DNA of 64,000 bases. Source: Cyclina sinensis. Taxonomy: Eukaryota > Mollusca > Bivalvia > Venerida > Veneridae. Shown in pieces: positions 11,801 to 22,700 of the stretch (positions are counted from its first letter, which is position 1; the number at the start of each line of letters is the position of its first letter). The notes below the pieces were generated by a model that was not told the origin of the DNA, made no database searches, and saw only the letters and a program-made list of their open reading frames with translations. The position numbers were made by a program, and so were the translations under genes. The stretch covers positions 30,853,913 to 30,917,912 of the forward strand of contig JAAONU010000019.1 in assembly GCA_012932295.1 (NCBI GenBank), given 5' to 3'.

Positions 11801-14791
11801 TTTTCTTACTGTACACTGAGCATGGTGTCACTGGAATGGTATGCTTTCTGTATCTTGCACTATTCCCTACGACATAATATAACTATTTTCTGCAGGGGGG
11901 CATCGGTCATATGGGAAATAATGGGATAAATAAACTCAGAGATTAACTTTAATGAGAAGTTTAGGAAGGCTAGCGAATACAACCTCCCTTAAGCAATGTT
12001 GTGCTAAAATAGATGAACAGGAGTTTTGTTCACACCCAAAGTGAGAATTGCAGGGTACGACTAACAAGATAATTCCCAGTTCACCAAATATCTTTGTAAA
12101 AGATAGTCAATGCTTGCTTTCATCATTAGCTGTGACCAAAAAAAAAAAATCCTGTTAGTCACCGATGCGTTCTTGGTGAATATTTCATTTATAAGAAAAA
12201 TAGTTTTAAAACAACGGGAAATAAAAGCTCTTCTTTTGTCGATTTGAAATTATTCACGAATATGTAGAAAATCGGATAGTATTAAACAGAAATAAATCAT
12301 CATGCTATCAAGAGCACTTTTAAAATACATGTACATTTATTGAATTTTGTAAGTAGTGTATCTTATACAATTACGTCATATATTGGACGAAGTTTAGGTG
12401 TTATGTTTTTATCCACTGGGTAATAAACCGTCTTGTCCGGATATTGTTAAAAACTGCAAATTTTGTCTGATTATAAAATCTCTTGTATTTCAGGTTACCC
12501 CAGAACAGCACGGTGAAGTACAAGTTTCTTATTGCCAGAGCATGTAGTGGCACACCTGTGCAAATCGAATGTTTATCACCACGTGTAGTACAGGTTGGCC
12601 AAGATTCGATTACCCTGGAACACATCTTTAACAGAAATCACGTGATGAAAACGAAGCGTTCCGGTAAGTCTTCAATTCGTGGGTTACGGTTGACGCTGCT
12701 CCTAAACTTGTATTTAGGCAACCTAGAATACCAATGATCTTTAATTTAGGCGAGGGGGGTGGGGTAAATATCCGTTTGTGCTTTAGGTGAGATATGTTGG
12801 CAATTTCAGACTGAGGGTTCTGTCTGTTTTGACTTCAAGGAAAAACGTTGTCTTATGATTGCGTATACTGAAACAGAAATTACCGCTCTGTTCGTGAGTT
12901 TAGTATTGGTAGAAACTAAAACTATTCATTACGATACAGTAGAACCGTAGTCTTAATATTGTGTGGCTAGATTACAGCTCGATATTTTTACAGAACAATG
13001 AAATCAGTGCTAAAAGTTTTCATTAAAGTCAGTGGAACTAATTTCGAAGTTGTCTTACTAATCTACACGTCACAAAATATTTATTTTCTAGAGAGCGGAT
13101 CTTGAGAGACAGTTTCTACTATTTAATTGTTCAAACATTGTGAATGTTTTAGAAGAGGACAACTTGAACTTTTCGACAACCAAAAAACTGGAAATAGTCT
13201 TAAAGGGTGACAGCTCAGAATTAAACTTGCCTGATAATTAAAGAAAAATGATTATTTTTGCAGGTTTCGGCACACCCTACAGACCAGTACAAACAAATAA
13301 AGAATACAGCACAACTGTTGAAAGTAAGTAGCATATAAAAGAAATACCAACAGTTCTTCACATATTTGGTTGTTGGTGCTAATGTAATGACACGTATTAT
13401 TTTTTCCTGTTAAAAAGAATCTAAAAAAGGCAATGTTGACCACTGAAGCACACAAAGGCCTTCTTCTTTATACCTATGCCTTTACTTACTTCATGCATTT
13501 CTTTAGAAACGGTGTAACGTTGATCAACGCAGCATAATCATGTTCGCTGATTTGCTAATGATAACTTTTCAATAATTTTCTAATAGAAACACACTCAGAA
13601 TCTGCGAAAGAGCAAAACCTTTTACCAAGCCTGGTATCGAGCATGAACGGGGAGATCCAACTACCTGAAAAGGTGAAAACTGAAGCAAATGACACAGCGC
13701 ACGTAGAACCATGTTTAAATGGAAAACCAAAATTGTTTTTGAAAGACAAAACTGAAAAGAAAACAGTATCAAGTGTTGAAATTCAGTCGCTCAGTGAGAT
13801 GGAAGGACAAACTGGTTTATCCAGCCACAAAGCAAAATTCGAGGAAGGAAATTATTTAGATGACAATGGTTTACCCACCCAAGAATCACGGGTCAACAAA
13901 GGTCACCAATCGGTTAATGAGGCATTATTGAGCCAAAACTTAAATGTAGACAAAGGATTTCATCTGGTTGGTGAGGAATTATCAAGGCAAAATTCAAATG
14001 AAGACAAAGGATTTCTCTTGGTTGGTGCGGGATTATCAAGTCAAAAATCAAGAGCAGAAGAACAAGTTCAGTTAGTTGGTGAGATTTCATCCTGCCAGAA
14101 TTCAAGTGAAAACAATGGAATTCACTTGGTTGGTGACACATTATTCAGCCAAAAATCAAGTGAAGACAATGGAATTCACTTGGTTGGTGACACATTATTC
14201 AGCCAAAAATCAAGTGAAAACAATGGAATTCACTTGGTTGGTGACACATTATTCAGCCAAAAATCAAGTGAAGACAATGGAATTCATTTGGTTGGTGAGG
14301 CATTATCTAGCCAAAATTCATTTGTTGAGGATGGAATTCACTTGGTTTGTGAGGCACCATCCAGCCAAAAATCAACTTCAAGTGTAGACGAAGGATTTCT
14401 GTTGGTTGATGTGTCATTATCCAATCAGAAATCAAGTGTAGACAATGGAATTAAGTTGGTTGGTGAAGTATTATCCAATCAAAAATCAAGTGCAGACAAA
14501 GGATTTCTGCTAGTTAGTGGGGGTTTATCCAGCAAAAATTCAAAAGTAGAAAAAGGAATCTCAGTAATTGGTGAGATTATATCCTGCCAAAAATCAAGTG
14601 AAGACGAAGGAATTCAATTCGTTGACAAGGCATTGTCCTCCAGCCAAAATTCCAAAATGGTTGGTGGGGACAATGAAGAAAAGGGAAGTAATTCTTGCTG
14701 GTTCTCAATCAGTCGTAAAGGACTATCAGTACTTGCTTCCAGTGTTGCTCTTGCTACTTGTCTAGGACTTTATGTATTTGGGAGAAAATAG
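5893..14791 (+). CDS. CBM20-domain protein with 18-residue repeats and C-terminal membrane anchor (STBD1-like)
   Basis: I see four coding exons: 5893-6077, 12494-12663, 13264-13323 and 13587-14791. They total 1620 nt (539 aa plus stop) and all phases agree. Residues of about 10-105 fit CBM20, the starch/glycogen-binding fold: VQFWVH as the first strand, YVAIVG then FGSDNP, a Trp, then LPQNSTVKYKF. The splice at 6077/12494 (donor gtacgg) gives the same five-residue W-to-LP spacing as human STBD1. Next come about fifteen 18-residue repeats, consensus GExLSSQKSSxDxG[IF]xLV, then a hydrophobic segment (SVLASSVALATCLGLYVF) ending GRK, as in tail-anchored proteins. By analogy it could tether glycogen or other cargo to a membrane; that is inference. 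The usual site-1 tryptophans seem absent. The ATG at 5893 is the first in frame, but an acceptor (ttcag) at 5921-5925 allows an upstream first exon that I could not find. A polyadenylation signal follows at 14809. Confidence 0.75.
6230..7735 (+). repeat. Dispersed repeat split by a foldback element
   Basis: The repeat begins 'cccctgccgaaggcgg', then a GTCC tetranucleotide run (6270-6294) and repeated modules starting 'cataactc' and containing 'cattgagtagaa' and 'ttattcccctttgctatt' on both sides of the insert at 6473-7199. It lies in the first intron of the CBM20 gene. Confidence 0.6.
6473..7199. mobile_element. CpG-dense foldback/MITE-like element with long inverted arms
   Basis: The sequence reads nearly the same on both strands. 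The ends are CGGAAACCTGTTG (6473) and its counterpart CAACAGGATTCCG (7187-7199), flanked on both sides by TA, as expected for a TA target duplication. The outer arms (about 6473-6720 against 6950-7199) match closely, including 'ttaaaatgtcgccgtcgcg'. The middle is also built from short inverted blocks of TGTCG, CGCATTGTCG and TCGCGTCG. CpG content is far above that of the surroundings. Open frames in it are by-products of these motifs. The TA flanks suggest mobilisation by a Tc1/mariner-type transposase elsewhere; this is inference. Confidence 0.75.
7735..10250 (+). repeat. Dispersed repeat with ~145-bp internal tandem copies
   Basis: The 5' end carries a hairpin, 'gctcacctgtcac' against 'gtgacagggtgagc' (about 7730-7760), then GTCC runs. 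About nine or ten copies of a 145-bp unit starting 'gtccgcactctag' follow (7834, 7979, 8124 and so on to about 9175). Within 9355-9520 is a separate module of 'agtcagggaaa' type. The 3' end is 'caggtgagcgacccaggg' with tail 'ggaccctcttgttt' at about 10216-10250. No protein is visible. It lies in the CBM20 gene's first intron. Confidence 0.65.
10782..10969 (-). mobile_element. tRNA-derived SINE, shortened copy
   Basis: It shares 'tactggttgccc', 'tatgaccg', the 'atgctcagtg' core and 'ccagcgcgttacca' with the fuller copies at 15655, 26452 and 32570. The segment holding the B box is missing. The tRNA-like head faces the minus strand. Confidence 0.7.
11763..11915 (+). mobile_element. tRNA-derived SINE fragment, opposite orientation
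   Basis: The order of blocks is the reverse complement of the other copies: 'ttgatcccccgctcctcc', 'actaacattactaat', 'actgagcatg', 'gctttctgtatcttgcac', then 'catatggg'. The A-box part of the head is missing, so it is a 5'-truncated or broken copy. Confidence 0.65.
13862..14655 (+). repeat. 54-bp coding repeats (18 aa each)
   Basis: These lie within the last exon of the CBM20 gene. Most copies are exactly 54 bp and keep frame; one copy, near 14360-14405, is 60 bp. Three neighbouring copies around 14135-14285 are nearly identical in DNA, so they duplicated recently, whereas outer copies have diverged. Encoded units run G-E/D-x-L-S-S-Q-K/N-S-S-x-D/E-x-G-I/F-x-L-V. Four units have an acidic residue followed by GF[HL]LV. 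Confidence 0.9.
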
Positions 14792-14808
14792 ATAAAAACA
14801 TTTAATGA

Positions 14809-14814
14809 AATAAA
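14809..14814 (+). other. Polyadenylation signal of the CBM20 gene
   Basis: AATAAA lies 18 nt after the TAG stop, implying a very short 3' UTR. A minus-strand AATAAA at 14989-14994 would serve EMG1, so the two convergent transcripts could end less than 200 bp apart. Confidence 0.6.
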
Positions 14815-14988
14815 ATATTGTAATTTTTATTGATCTTTTAATTTATTACATGCATTAACAAAATTTTAACTTTGTTTAGTCACTCCAGTTTTAGAACAAG
14901 AGGGTCATGGTGGCCCTAAAACACTCAACTGCTCAAGTGAGATAAAAAATGCTAACTTGAAATTTAAGTAAATACAAGCTTTCAGGTA

Positions 14989-14994
14989 TTTATT
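14989..14994 (-). other. Likely EMG1 polyadenylation signal
   Basis: TTTATT on the plus strand reads AATAAA on the minus strand, about 295 nt beyond the EMG1 stop codon. Confidence 0.4.
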
Positions 14995-15288
14995 ACAATT
15001 TTCAATCAAACTAAAGTTTACATTTCTCAATATAAAGGTTGTCCTTGACATCAAAGTAGCAGTCTTTATCTGTGAACCTAACATATGAACCAAGTTAGAA
15101 GCGAGAATGGAAAATGTCATTTTTGTTTTACCATACAGTCTGAAACTTTTTCCATTTTACTGGCCACATTCATCTTGACATTAGGCAGATACATTTACAT
15201 TTCTGTAGAGGCCATTCATCTGATTAAAGAAGCCATCATACCAAGTTTGAAGTCTGTAATAATGGCGGAGTTCAGCTCTCAGTCTGCA

Positions 15289-18200
15289 TCACATAACACC
15301 CCATTTTTCCTCAAAAGCATTACAAAGTTTTGCACAAGTTAAGGCTGCTGACAGTGGGTAGTTACTAATGGAATAGCTTTCCTCTGTGTAATCTGTGTCA
15401 ATCTGAAAATAAATAAACAAATATTAACAAGCTGATTACTGAAGGCAAACAAGCAGAGTTACTTAAAGTGAAAACAGTTATGGTATAAAACTATAACCTG
15501 TGGCAAGCATGATGTCTTCTCTGCTGCAAGTGCATTGTATTTTACAGTATGTCTCTATGTAGTTACTGCTATAAAGTAAGGCTGACAAAGACCAATGGGA
15601 AGAGAACTGAGAAAGAAATACCTTGATCTTCTATCTATTTGAGCTTATTTATCATCAGTACTGGTTGCCCATATGACCGTCACCCCCTGAACAGATTAGT
15701 TATTTTATGTTGTGGGGGTAGTGCAAGATACAGAAAGCATCCCATTCCAGAGACACCCCTGGTTCTTCCGCATGCTCAGTGTATAAGCACTGATACATGG
15801 GACCTCGGTTTAATGTCCCATCTGAAAGACTATTAGTAATGTTAGTGGAGGAGCAGGGGATCAAACTTGGAACCCCTGGTTTACCAGTCCAGCGCGTTAC
15901 CACTGGACTACATCTGCTCCTAAATACCTTGATGTATGAGAATCTGTTACTTACCAAGCACATTATGGGCTGGAAATACCATAACCCCTCTCCATTTGCT
16001 TGGATCTAACGTTTCTTGGCAGAAAAAAATGCTCAAATATCTGATTTTAAGAGGTTTGATTTGTAAACAAAGCCTGAATTCAGCTGGTTAGGTGAAAACT
16101 ATATGCCAGTAACTATGACTTCTGTACAGCATACTTACACTTCCATGTGCCATGGCCCCTACCACAAACACTATAGGTTCATCTGAGGGAACTAGGGTCC
16201 TTGGATCTACACACTGCTCAGCTTTAAAAGACATCCCTATCTTCTTACATCCGATAGGAAGATGGTCAGTCACAGGGTTTTTGATAACCTAACAAAAATA
16301 AATATGCTACTGTACTAAATAATGTTGTTTAAAGTAGAGAGCAAAAACAAGACAGCGGTATTATAATAATTTTTCAAAGAAAAGGCTTCTTCAATACATG
16401 TATATTCACTTTAATGCACTTCTCTCCGGTTTCATGTCAAATAATGAGTAAAATTACACAAGGACTTCTGTGGCCAGTTGCTCAAAACTTTAACAGTCTG
16501 TTAAACTAACAGTCAGTTTTCTAATTTTGAGTCAGTTTTCTAAGAAATTGACTCACTATTTCAAGAAAGTATCTCCATGCAAAAAGACATAACTGAGAGA
16601 TTTTTTAAAATAAAAAAGAAATTTGAATAAGATATTTGAAAAAAAAAGAGTTATTTTGTGTCAAAATTTAACCGACCGTCACTTTAACAGACCGTTAATG
16701 TTTTGAGCAACCAGTCCCAGATCATGTGACTGACTGCACACGACATATTAAACCATACCTTTAAGAGCTTCTGTGGACCATCTGCTGCATGGATACTCAG
16801 CTTGTGTAGTAACTGAACTGGAATATATCAAACACATACATTTCATATCCACAAGTTTTACTGTTTATGACCAAAGATATTGTAAGGTTCGTAGACATCA
16901 TTGACCACTGTGCAAAGAATTTTTCATAAACCTGTTGAAAAATCAGACTGCTTATTCTATGTTTATTTTGTCTTTTTTTATTCCAAAAACTTGAACATGT
17001 CATTTAACAAATAATACTTTAAGGAAATTTAAACATCTACATGTAGATTTCTTATCTGCACTTTGAGATATATAACAGTCTTTTTTCCATTTGGCTGGTG
17101 GTTTAGCTGGAATATTTAAGCTGTGGTGAAACACCCTTTTGGGAGTGGACCTATAGTCTAGTGGTAACAGACAAGACATGTAATCCTGGGGTAGCATGTT
17201 TGATTGCTTATTTCTAGAGTAACAACCTAATTCACATAAACTCATCAGGGGACGTCAGTGATATTGACAACTGGTATCAATGATAAATGAACTTACACAG
17301 ACACAGAACACACTCTTTACAGTCCTTCCTTCAGTGAGACATTTAGTGATTACAAGTTTCTGACTTTCACCTCTAGACCATGGAGGTGTTCTTTTTCAGT
17401 ACATTATTCAGAATGGTATTAACCCATGTGTCAACAGGACTTATGAGTCAAACTAGTATTTATCCATGTGTCCACATGTCTAAAGATTAAAACTCATAAT
17501 TACCCATGAGTCCACAGAATCTGTCAAATGTACGAGGGATTCTAGTCTGTGGATTGACTTCTATGAGAACATTCTTTTCTGTATGCACATACACTTGTAA
17601 CAAACCTGCTCTGTTTAGTGGACTGTCCAGTAACATTAATAAACACTGAAAATGAGAGAACTTCTAAAATGATTTTCCTTTTGCTTTTAGCTACCATATT
17701 ACAATTAAATAAAACTTGTCAGTAGATCCAGAAGAAAAGAAAGTTTTAGTCAAGAGAGCACCAGCATAAGTAGAAAGATGCATTTTTTTTTTTAGATTCC
17801 CGCCATAACAAGACTATCTTAACTTTTTTTCTGAACACATTTCTAATTGCAAGATTATTCACTTAAAAAGAATAAAAAGAAACTAAAGAACATACCACAT
17901 ATTTTTAAAAGTATGCTTTATTAGGAAAATTATGGTAAATACCTGAAAAGATGCATGAACCTCAAATTGTTTGGCTTATAAGATTACCTGATGAGTTATA
18001 TCTGGTCGACATGTTGTGATATCTCGCTTGAATTTCTTTGCTATATTTTTGTGCTTGTCACAGTTCAGAAGTTCAAAAGTTTTGCCCACCTGAAACATGT
18101 TAAAATGTGACATAGTACTCAAAGGACTAAGAATGCAGATAATTAACTTGCACTGAATGTTTATAAAATTATGAGCTCTTCTCTACTAAGTCTAAAGACA

Positions 18201-19394
18201 AGAATTTCTGCTTTTGCCACCTGTATGGACCATGATCAGTTGCAGCTTCCATTTGTCCACTCTATGTTTGAAGTAATGATTCTTTGATTCATCAAAATAT
18301 TTCTAAAACTTGGCTAATACATCAAAATCTTCTGAAATGTTAGGTAGGTTTAATTCAGGTATATGTTTCCTTAGAAAATTAAAAGATCAAAACAGGGGAA
18401 AAATGCTTTAGCAAAATCAACATCTTCTTTTCACATGAACTTAAAATACTAGAGAAATGGTAATTTTGAATAATGCAGAAAGATTTTAAATATTTAAACA
18501 CATTGATATTTTCATCTGATCCTGGGAAAGTCTATCAAGTTTTAATAACTTCATGACTGTAAAAAACTGTGGCAATTTTTGTCTTTTCAGAAAAGTCTTA
18601 CACTGAGTGATCTTATGTATGACATCTTACTTCTGTCCATACAAAATCAACATGTTTTAGAAGCTGATCTGCTGAACTGTGGTAATGCACAAGACTTGTG
18701 AGACTAAGACTGTGAGTTTGATCCACCCTGCTCCACAACTAACACTACTGTCTTTAAGATGTTATAGCAATGTACCAATGAATTTAAAGGGAAACTTACT
18801 GTTTTTCACACATGTTTGATTGCTTGAAATTTTATAGTTGTTCATCTTCTAAAGGTTGAACAACTAAAAAATATCAGATCTATAAAAGCAGTTCAACGGT
18901 TTAAGCATAATAAATTAGGCTACGCCCAGGGCATGGCATAATGAGCAAGTGACATGGCCTATGCTTCTACTTCAACTTAACTTATTACTGCCAAAAGTCT
19001 ATACTGACTATACTAGGCAGGCAGGTGTCAGGAACATTAAAAATATTTTTAAAAGATAATAACATAGAAAACAAGATTTTACTAAAGATTTAATCATTGA
19101 TTTTGAAATGCGTTAAAGCAGAAACTGCTTCAGTCCACCCGATGTGTTTCTTTGTAAGCAAAAATGCTTATCTATATTTTTTTATGTAAACAAAAAGAAC
19201 TCTTAACACTTCATTCTTTTAAAACAGAAAAAACAACGTCGCGAAAATATGTTTTAATTTTAAATAGTCAATTTTTTTCATACCTTTACAGACTCGAGTG
19301 AAGCCTTTTCAAGTATGACGATTAAACGTTTTTCTTGTGAAGTTTTTGGCACACTTTTTATAATTTTCTCCTTCTCTGGAGGTTCTGAACTCAT
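15289..19394 (-). CDS. EMG1: EMG1/NEP1, 18S rRNA pseudouridine N1-methyltransferase
   Basis: There are six exons on the minus strand: 19284-19394, 17988-18089, 17504-17645, 16759-16817, 16139-16288 and 15289-15402. All junctions are GT-AG with agreeing phases, giving 225 aa; human EMG1 has 244. It starts [10 protein letters not shown]. The SPOUT methyltransferase family signatures are plain: [63 protein letters not shown], then the cofactor-binding end [10 protein letters not shown] and [15 protein letters not shown]. In the known family the enzyme methylates a hypermodified pseudouridine of small-subunit rRNA and is needed for 40S assembly in the nucleolus. The fifth intron carries a SINE (15655-15935). 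It is head to head with the gene at 19800 and convergent with the CBM20 gene. No key residue appears damaged. Confidence 0.96.
15655..15935 (-). mobile_element. tRNA-derived SINE, near full length
   Basis: Read on the minus strand, the head has an A-box-like segment (complement of 15892-15907) and a B-box-like segment, GGTTCCAAGTTTGATCC (complement of 15858-15874), so an RNA polymerase III promoter of tRNA origin. The body contains 'gtgggggtagtgcaagata' on the plus strand and ends near 'gagcttatttatcatc'. It lies in an EMG1 intron, in the sense direction of that gene. Confidence 0.8.
17150..17225 (+). mobile_element. Degraded tRNA-like SINE head
   Basis: 'tagtctagtggtaacagac' resembles an A-box region, followed after about 25 bases by a weak B-box-like 'tagcatgtttgattgc'. 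The arms do not fold as a full tRNA. A similar remnant lies at about 18675-18760 ('ctgtggtaatgcaca', 'gtgagtttgatcc'). Confidence 0.35.
18675..18760 (+). mobile_element. Degraded tRNA-like SINE head
   Basis: It has an A-box-like 'ctgtggtaatgcaca', a B-box-like 'tgtgagtttgatcc' and then 'ctccacaactaacactact', which matches the body order of the SINE copy at 11763. It lies in the first EMG1 intron. Confidence 0.4.
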
Positions 19395-19799
19395 TTTTCT
19401 TTTGTAAAAAAATTCACGTGTTTACAATTTTGATCGCAGCAGAAAGCATCCGAATGGCACAAGTTACATGTAGTCGTCAATGTAAACAACCACCGAATTT
19501 GTTTAAAAGACATATTTAAAGCAAGAAAGGAAATAAAGATCACTTCAATATTAATTTGATTATTTATCAGCAGTGACCAATCACTCGATTGGCGTCAAAA
19601 GGCCATTAAATTATGAATGGGTTTTAAACTTAATTATCACAATTATTCTTTTGGATAACTGATATATCCGAAAGATATTACAGTGGCTAACCATATTTTT
19701 TTGTCTGAGTATTAGGACTGTGTATTTTTTGCAAATTGACATGCACGTGAGGCATTGAAGGAACACGTTTGTTTCCAAGTGCTTTATTTCTCTTTAGGA
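19395..19799. promoter_or_regulatory. Probable bidirectional promoter between EMG1 and the 1285-aa gene
   Basis: The two start codons are 405 bp apart on opposite strands. Near the middle lies CCAATCACTCGATTGG (19577-19592), two CCAAT boxes facing away from each other and the typical target of NF-Y. CACGTG E-boxes lie at 19415-19420, close to the EMG1 start, and at 19744-19749, close to the other start. MYC-type factors use such boxes at ribosome-biogenesis genes in animals; their use here is inference. No clear TATA box is seen. Confidence 0.6.
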
Positions 19800-22700
19800 A
19801 TGTCTCGTGATGGTGGCACAAGAGGAACAAGAAGGGTAAGTAAAGTACATCTCACTATTTGCTTCCCAAGGTGAACCAATTTGTGCTGGTTAAATTACAA
19901 GTTCAGTAAATTGATTTTATATAGCAAAGAACTTGAAGGTTTTGGTAAAGAGGATTTTTTTTATAGAGATCGGAGATAATTGGATGAAGCAATTAACATC
20001 TCTTCTGCACAAAATCATGTACGTATTGTAGTATACTGGGGCTTTTAATGTTTTTTTAAGGTGTTAGGTTTTGCACCTTTTTTTGCATGATGTTAGGTCA
20101 CTCCTGGGTGGACTGAATAGCTCTGGAGCCCTAACACCTATCTCTTTCATTAACCCCCCATGAATGGCCATAATATATCAGTATAAATGAATCTTAGCCA
20201 TTACAATAGAAGAAGAAGAAGAAGAACAATGTTAATTTAACTTTTAAGACATCGCCTGATAAACTAATCAAAAAAATGTTTTAAATATCAACAATGAAAA
20301 TCCACCATTTATAAGTAAAAAAAAAAGAAAAGTGAAATTATTTGAAATTGATGTCTAGTTTTTGGAACAAGTTTACTCTTTTGAATTATGTTTTGGGTTG
20401 CTTTATATTAATTTCTTTAAAATAGTTTTAAGATTGTTAGAAGGTAAATAATGTAGTTATTTACAAGTGAAATTTCAGTTTTAATATCAATAGTAATAAT
20501 GGAATTCAGAGTACTGTTGGATATTAAAACTATAGCAAAAAAAATTTTTAAATGAAAATAAGAAAAAAAAAGGCAAATTTTAGAACTACTCTTCTTGATC
20601 AATCATTTTATTTTCATCCTTTTTACTGAAACCTCCAGTTTGCTTTATAAAATCATTTTAATACTTAACTTGTCATTACGTACCTCCAGTAAACGAACCT
20701 ATTTAACGTGCTGATATTTTATGACTGTTCAAGTTTGAAAAACTTAAAAAAACATCAGATCTGTATAACAGCAGTTCAACTCTTCATTTATTGTGATTTT
20801 GACATATTTTCAAAGATAGGTGATATCTCTTTTGATTCATGAACGTTCTATCAAGTTTCATTCATCAGTTTTGAAATAATCAATAGCAGTGAAAATCCCA
20901 TCAGAAAATCCTCCATTTTATTTGTCTGTCGATCAAGTAATGATGTGAATGTGAGATATTGCTAACAAGTTTGACTAGTGTACTAGGAGTCAAATTGATT
21001 TTGGCATCCAAGATAGATAACTTACACCCTTTAAAGGTCCCACAGACATTCAGTGCTCAAGAATTCGAGATGAATTCTGAGAAGCAGGGGTGTGTGTGGT
21101 AGAAAAATGTATACAGAAATGCTGTATGGCACTTCTACCTTGCCTGTCAGCTTGCTCTTATGGTAACCAGTTTTTGAACTAGAGGAACAGGGTTGACATA
21201 CAGCTTTGGGCATGTGGCTTTTTTCTGGGTCAATCATAGTCATGTTATGATTTTTTATCAGGTTAAGGGAGGTAATACACTATTAGTCAACCAGAAAATG
21301 TGTGTGTCTATCAGAAATACATGCCATTGTAAAATAATATTACCAGAAATAATGAAAATAGGTGAAATGTGAATGCATGTACATGTAGCAAATGCCTATT
21401 TTGGCTATTGATAATGCTGATGTAGAGTGTGCATAATAAACTGACATGTATCTGTAATGATGAAGTTTCAGAACTCCAATTTACTTTCTTGTAATATATT
21501 ATGAAATCATATAATTATTTAAGAACTGAAAATTTCTATTTCCTATTAAGCAGCAGACAGCTAGCACAGCAGGAACCAGACAGAACAGAGCTGGCTCAAT
21601 CAGGTCTGGTATGACCGCTATATCAGAAGGGGATGATGCTGAAACATTGGGAACAGAGGTACTGGATTCAGTCATAATAAATAGTTTGAAAGTTTTCTAT
21701 ACATGTATATAAACATGTAATTGAAAAGCAGTAAAACTTTGACCAAAATCATGCTTATGTCTGGATGAAAATTAAAGTTAAAATAGCTTTTCTGGATCCA
21801 TTGAAATTAACTGAGGTATTGATTCACTTTTTGCTTTGCTTTGTTAAAATTATGATATTACAGCTGGTGTCTGCATTCTATTACTTTATTATTGGCACAG
21901 GGACAAACAGATTGTGATGTCTGTGTAAAATTTATAGAGCTGAATTATTGCAAACCATATAAATACTTTTAAAAATTTTTGTTTAGATCATGATATAGAT
22001 GGGTAGGCTAAACTGAAAGACTGACTGTGTTATTATCTTTAAAAAATGAAAAAATAGGTCATTATGTGTAAGATAGGTCACTGGAAAAAAATAAATTCAA
22101 TGACTGTCAGTTAAGTTTGTTCTGAATATATATCCTCCTATGTGTGAATGTCAGCAAGTATACTGGGATAGTTTAGAAAATAAATCTGGCATTTACTTTC
22201 AGTTGTCTGCCGTTCTTCCCAGAAAGAGATACCAGCCCCCTGTTGGCTACTACAGCCCATCAATGGCAAGGTTTGAGCAGTACTTGGAGGACACTCAGGT
22301 TCAGGTTATCTTCCGCAAACTACTTCACATTCTGTTAAACAGACCAGAGTTACCATACAATCCATACCCAGGGTTCCATGGGAGATTACGAGTTCACCAA
22401 GAAAGGTTTGTATTGAGTATTTTAAGGTAATAGTTTCTGAGAAATCACATTAATCTTTTAAGTTGGGTTTTTGTTTATTTGTTGTTTTTTAAGGCACAAT
22501 CCTTTCTTTCAGCATTTTGACAGAGTATGTTGGTGATATGATAGCCTTAATGAATGGTCCTAGAAATTCTTATATAGAGTACTTTTTATTTCACTTTTTT
22601 ATTAGTAATATGCATAAAAGTAGACATTATTTGCTTTTTAGATTCCATATTGAAAAGCAATCAAGACAAAGGATCCTTGCATCTTTGAGTAAGTCAAGTT

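Noticed and set aside
15858..15907. tRNA gene on the minus strand
   Set aside because: A- and B-box-like segments are present but the acceptor and anticodon arms do not pair, and the same sequence recurs with a common body. It is a SINE head.
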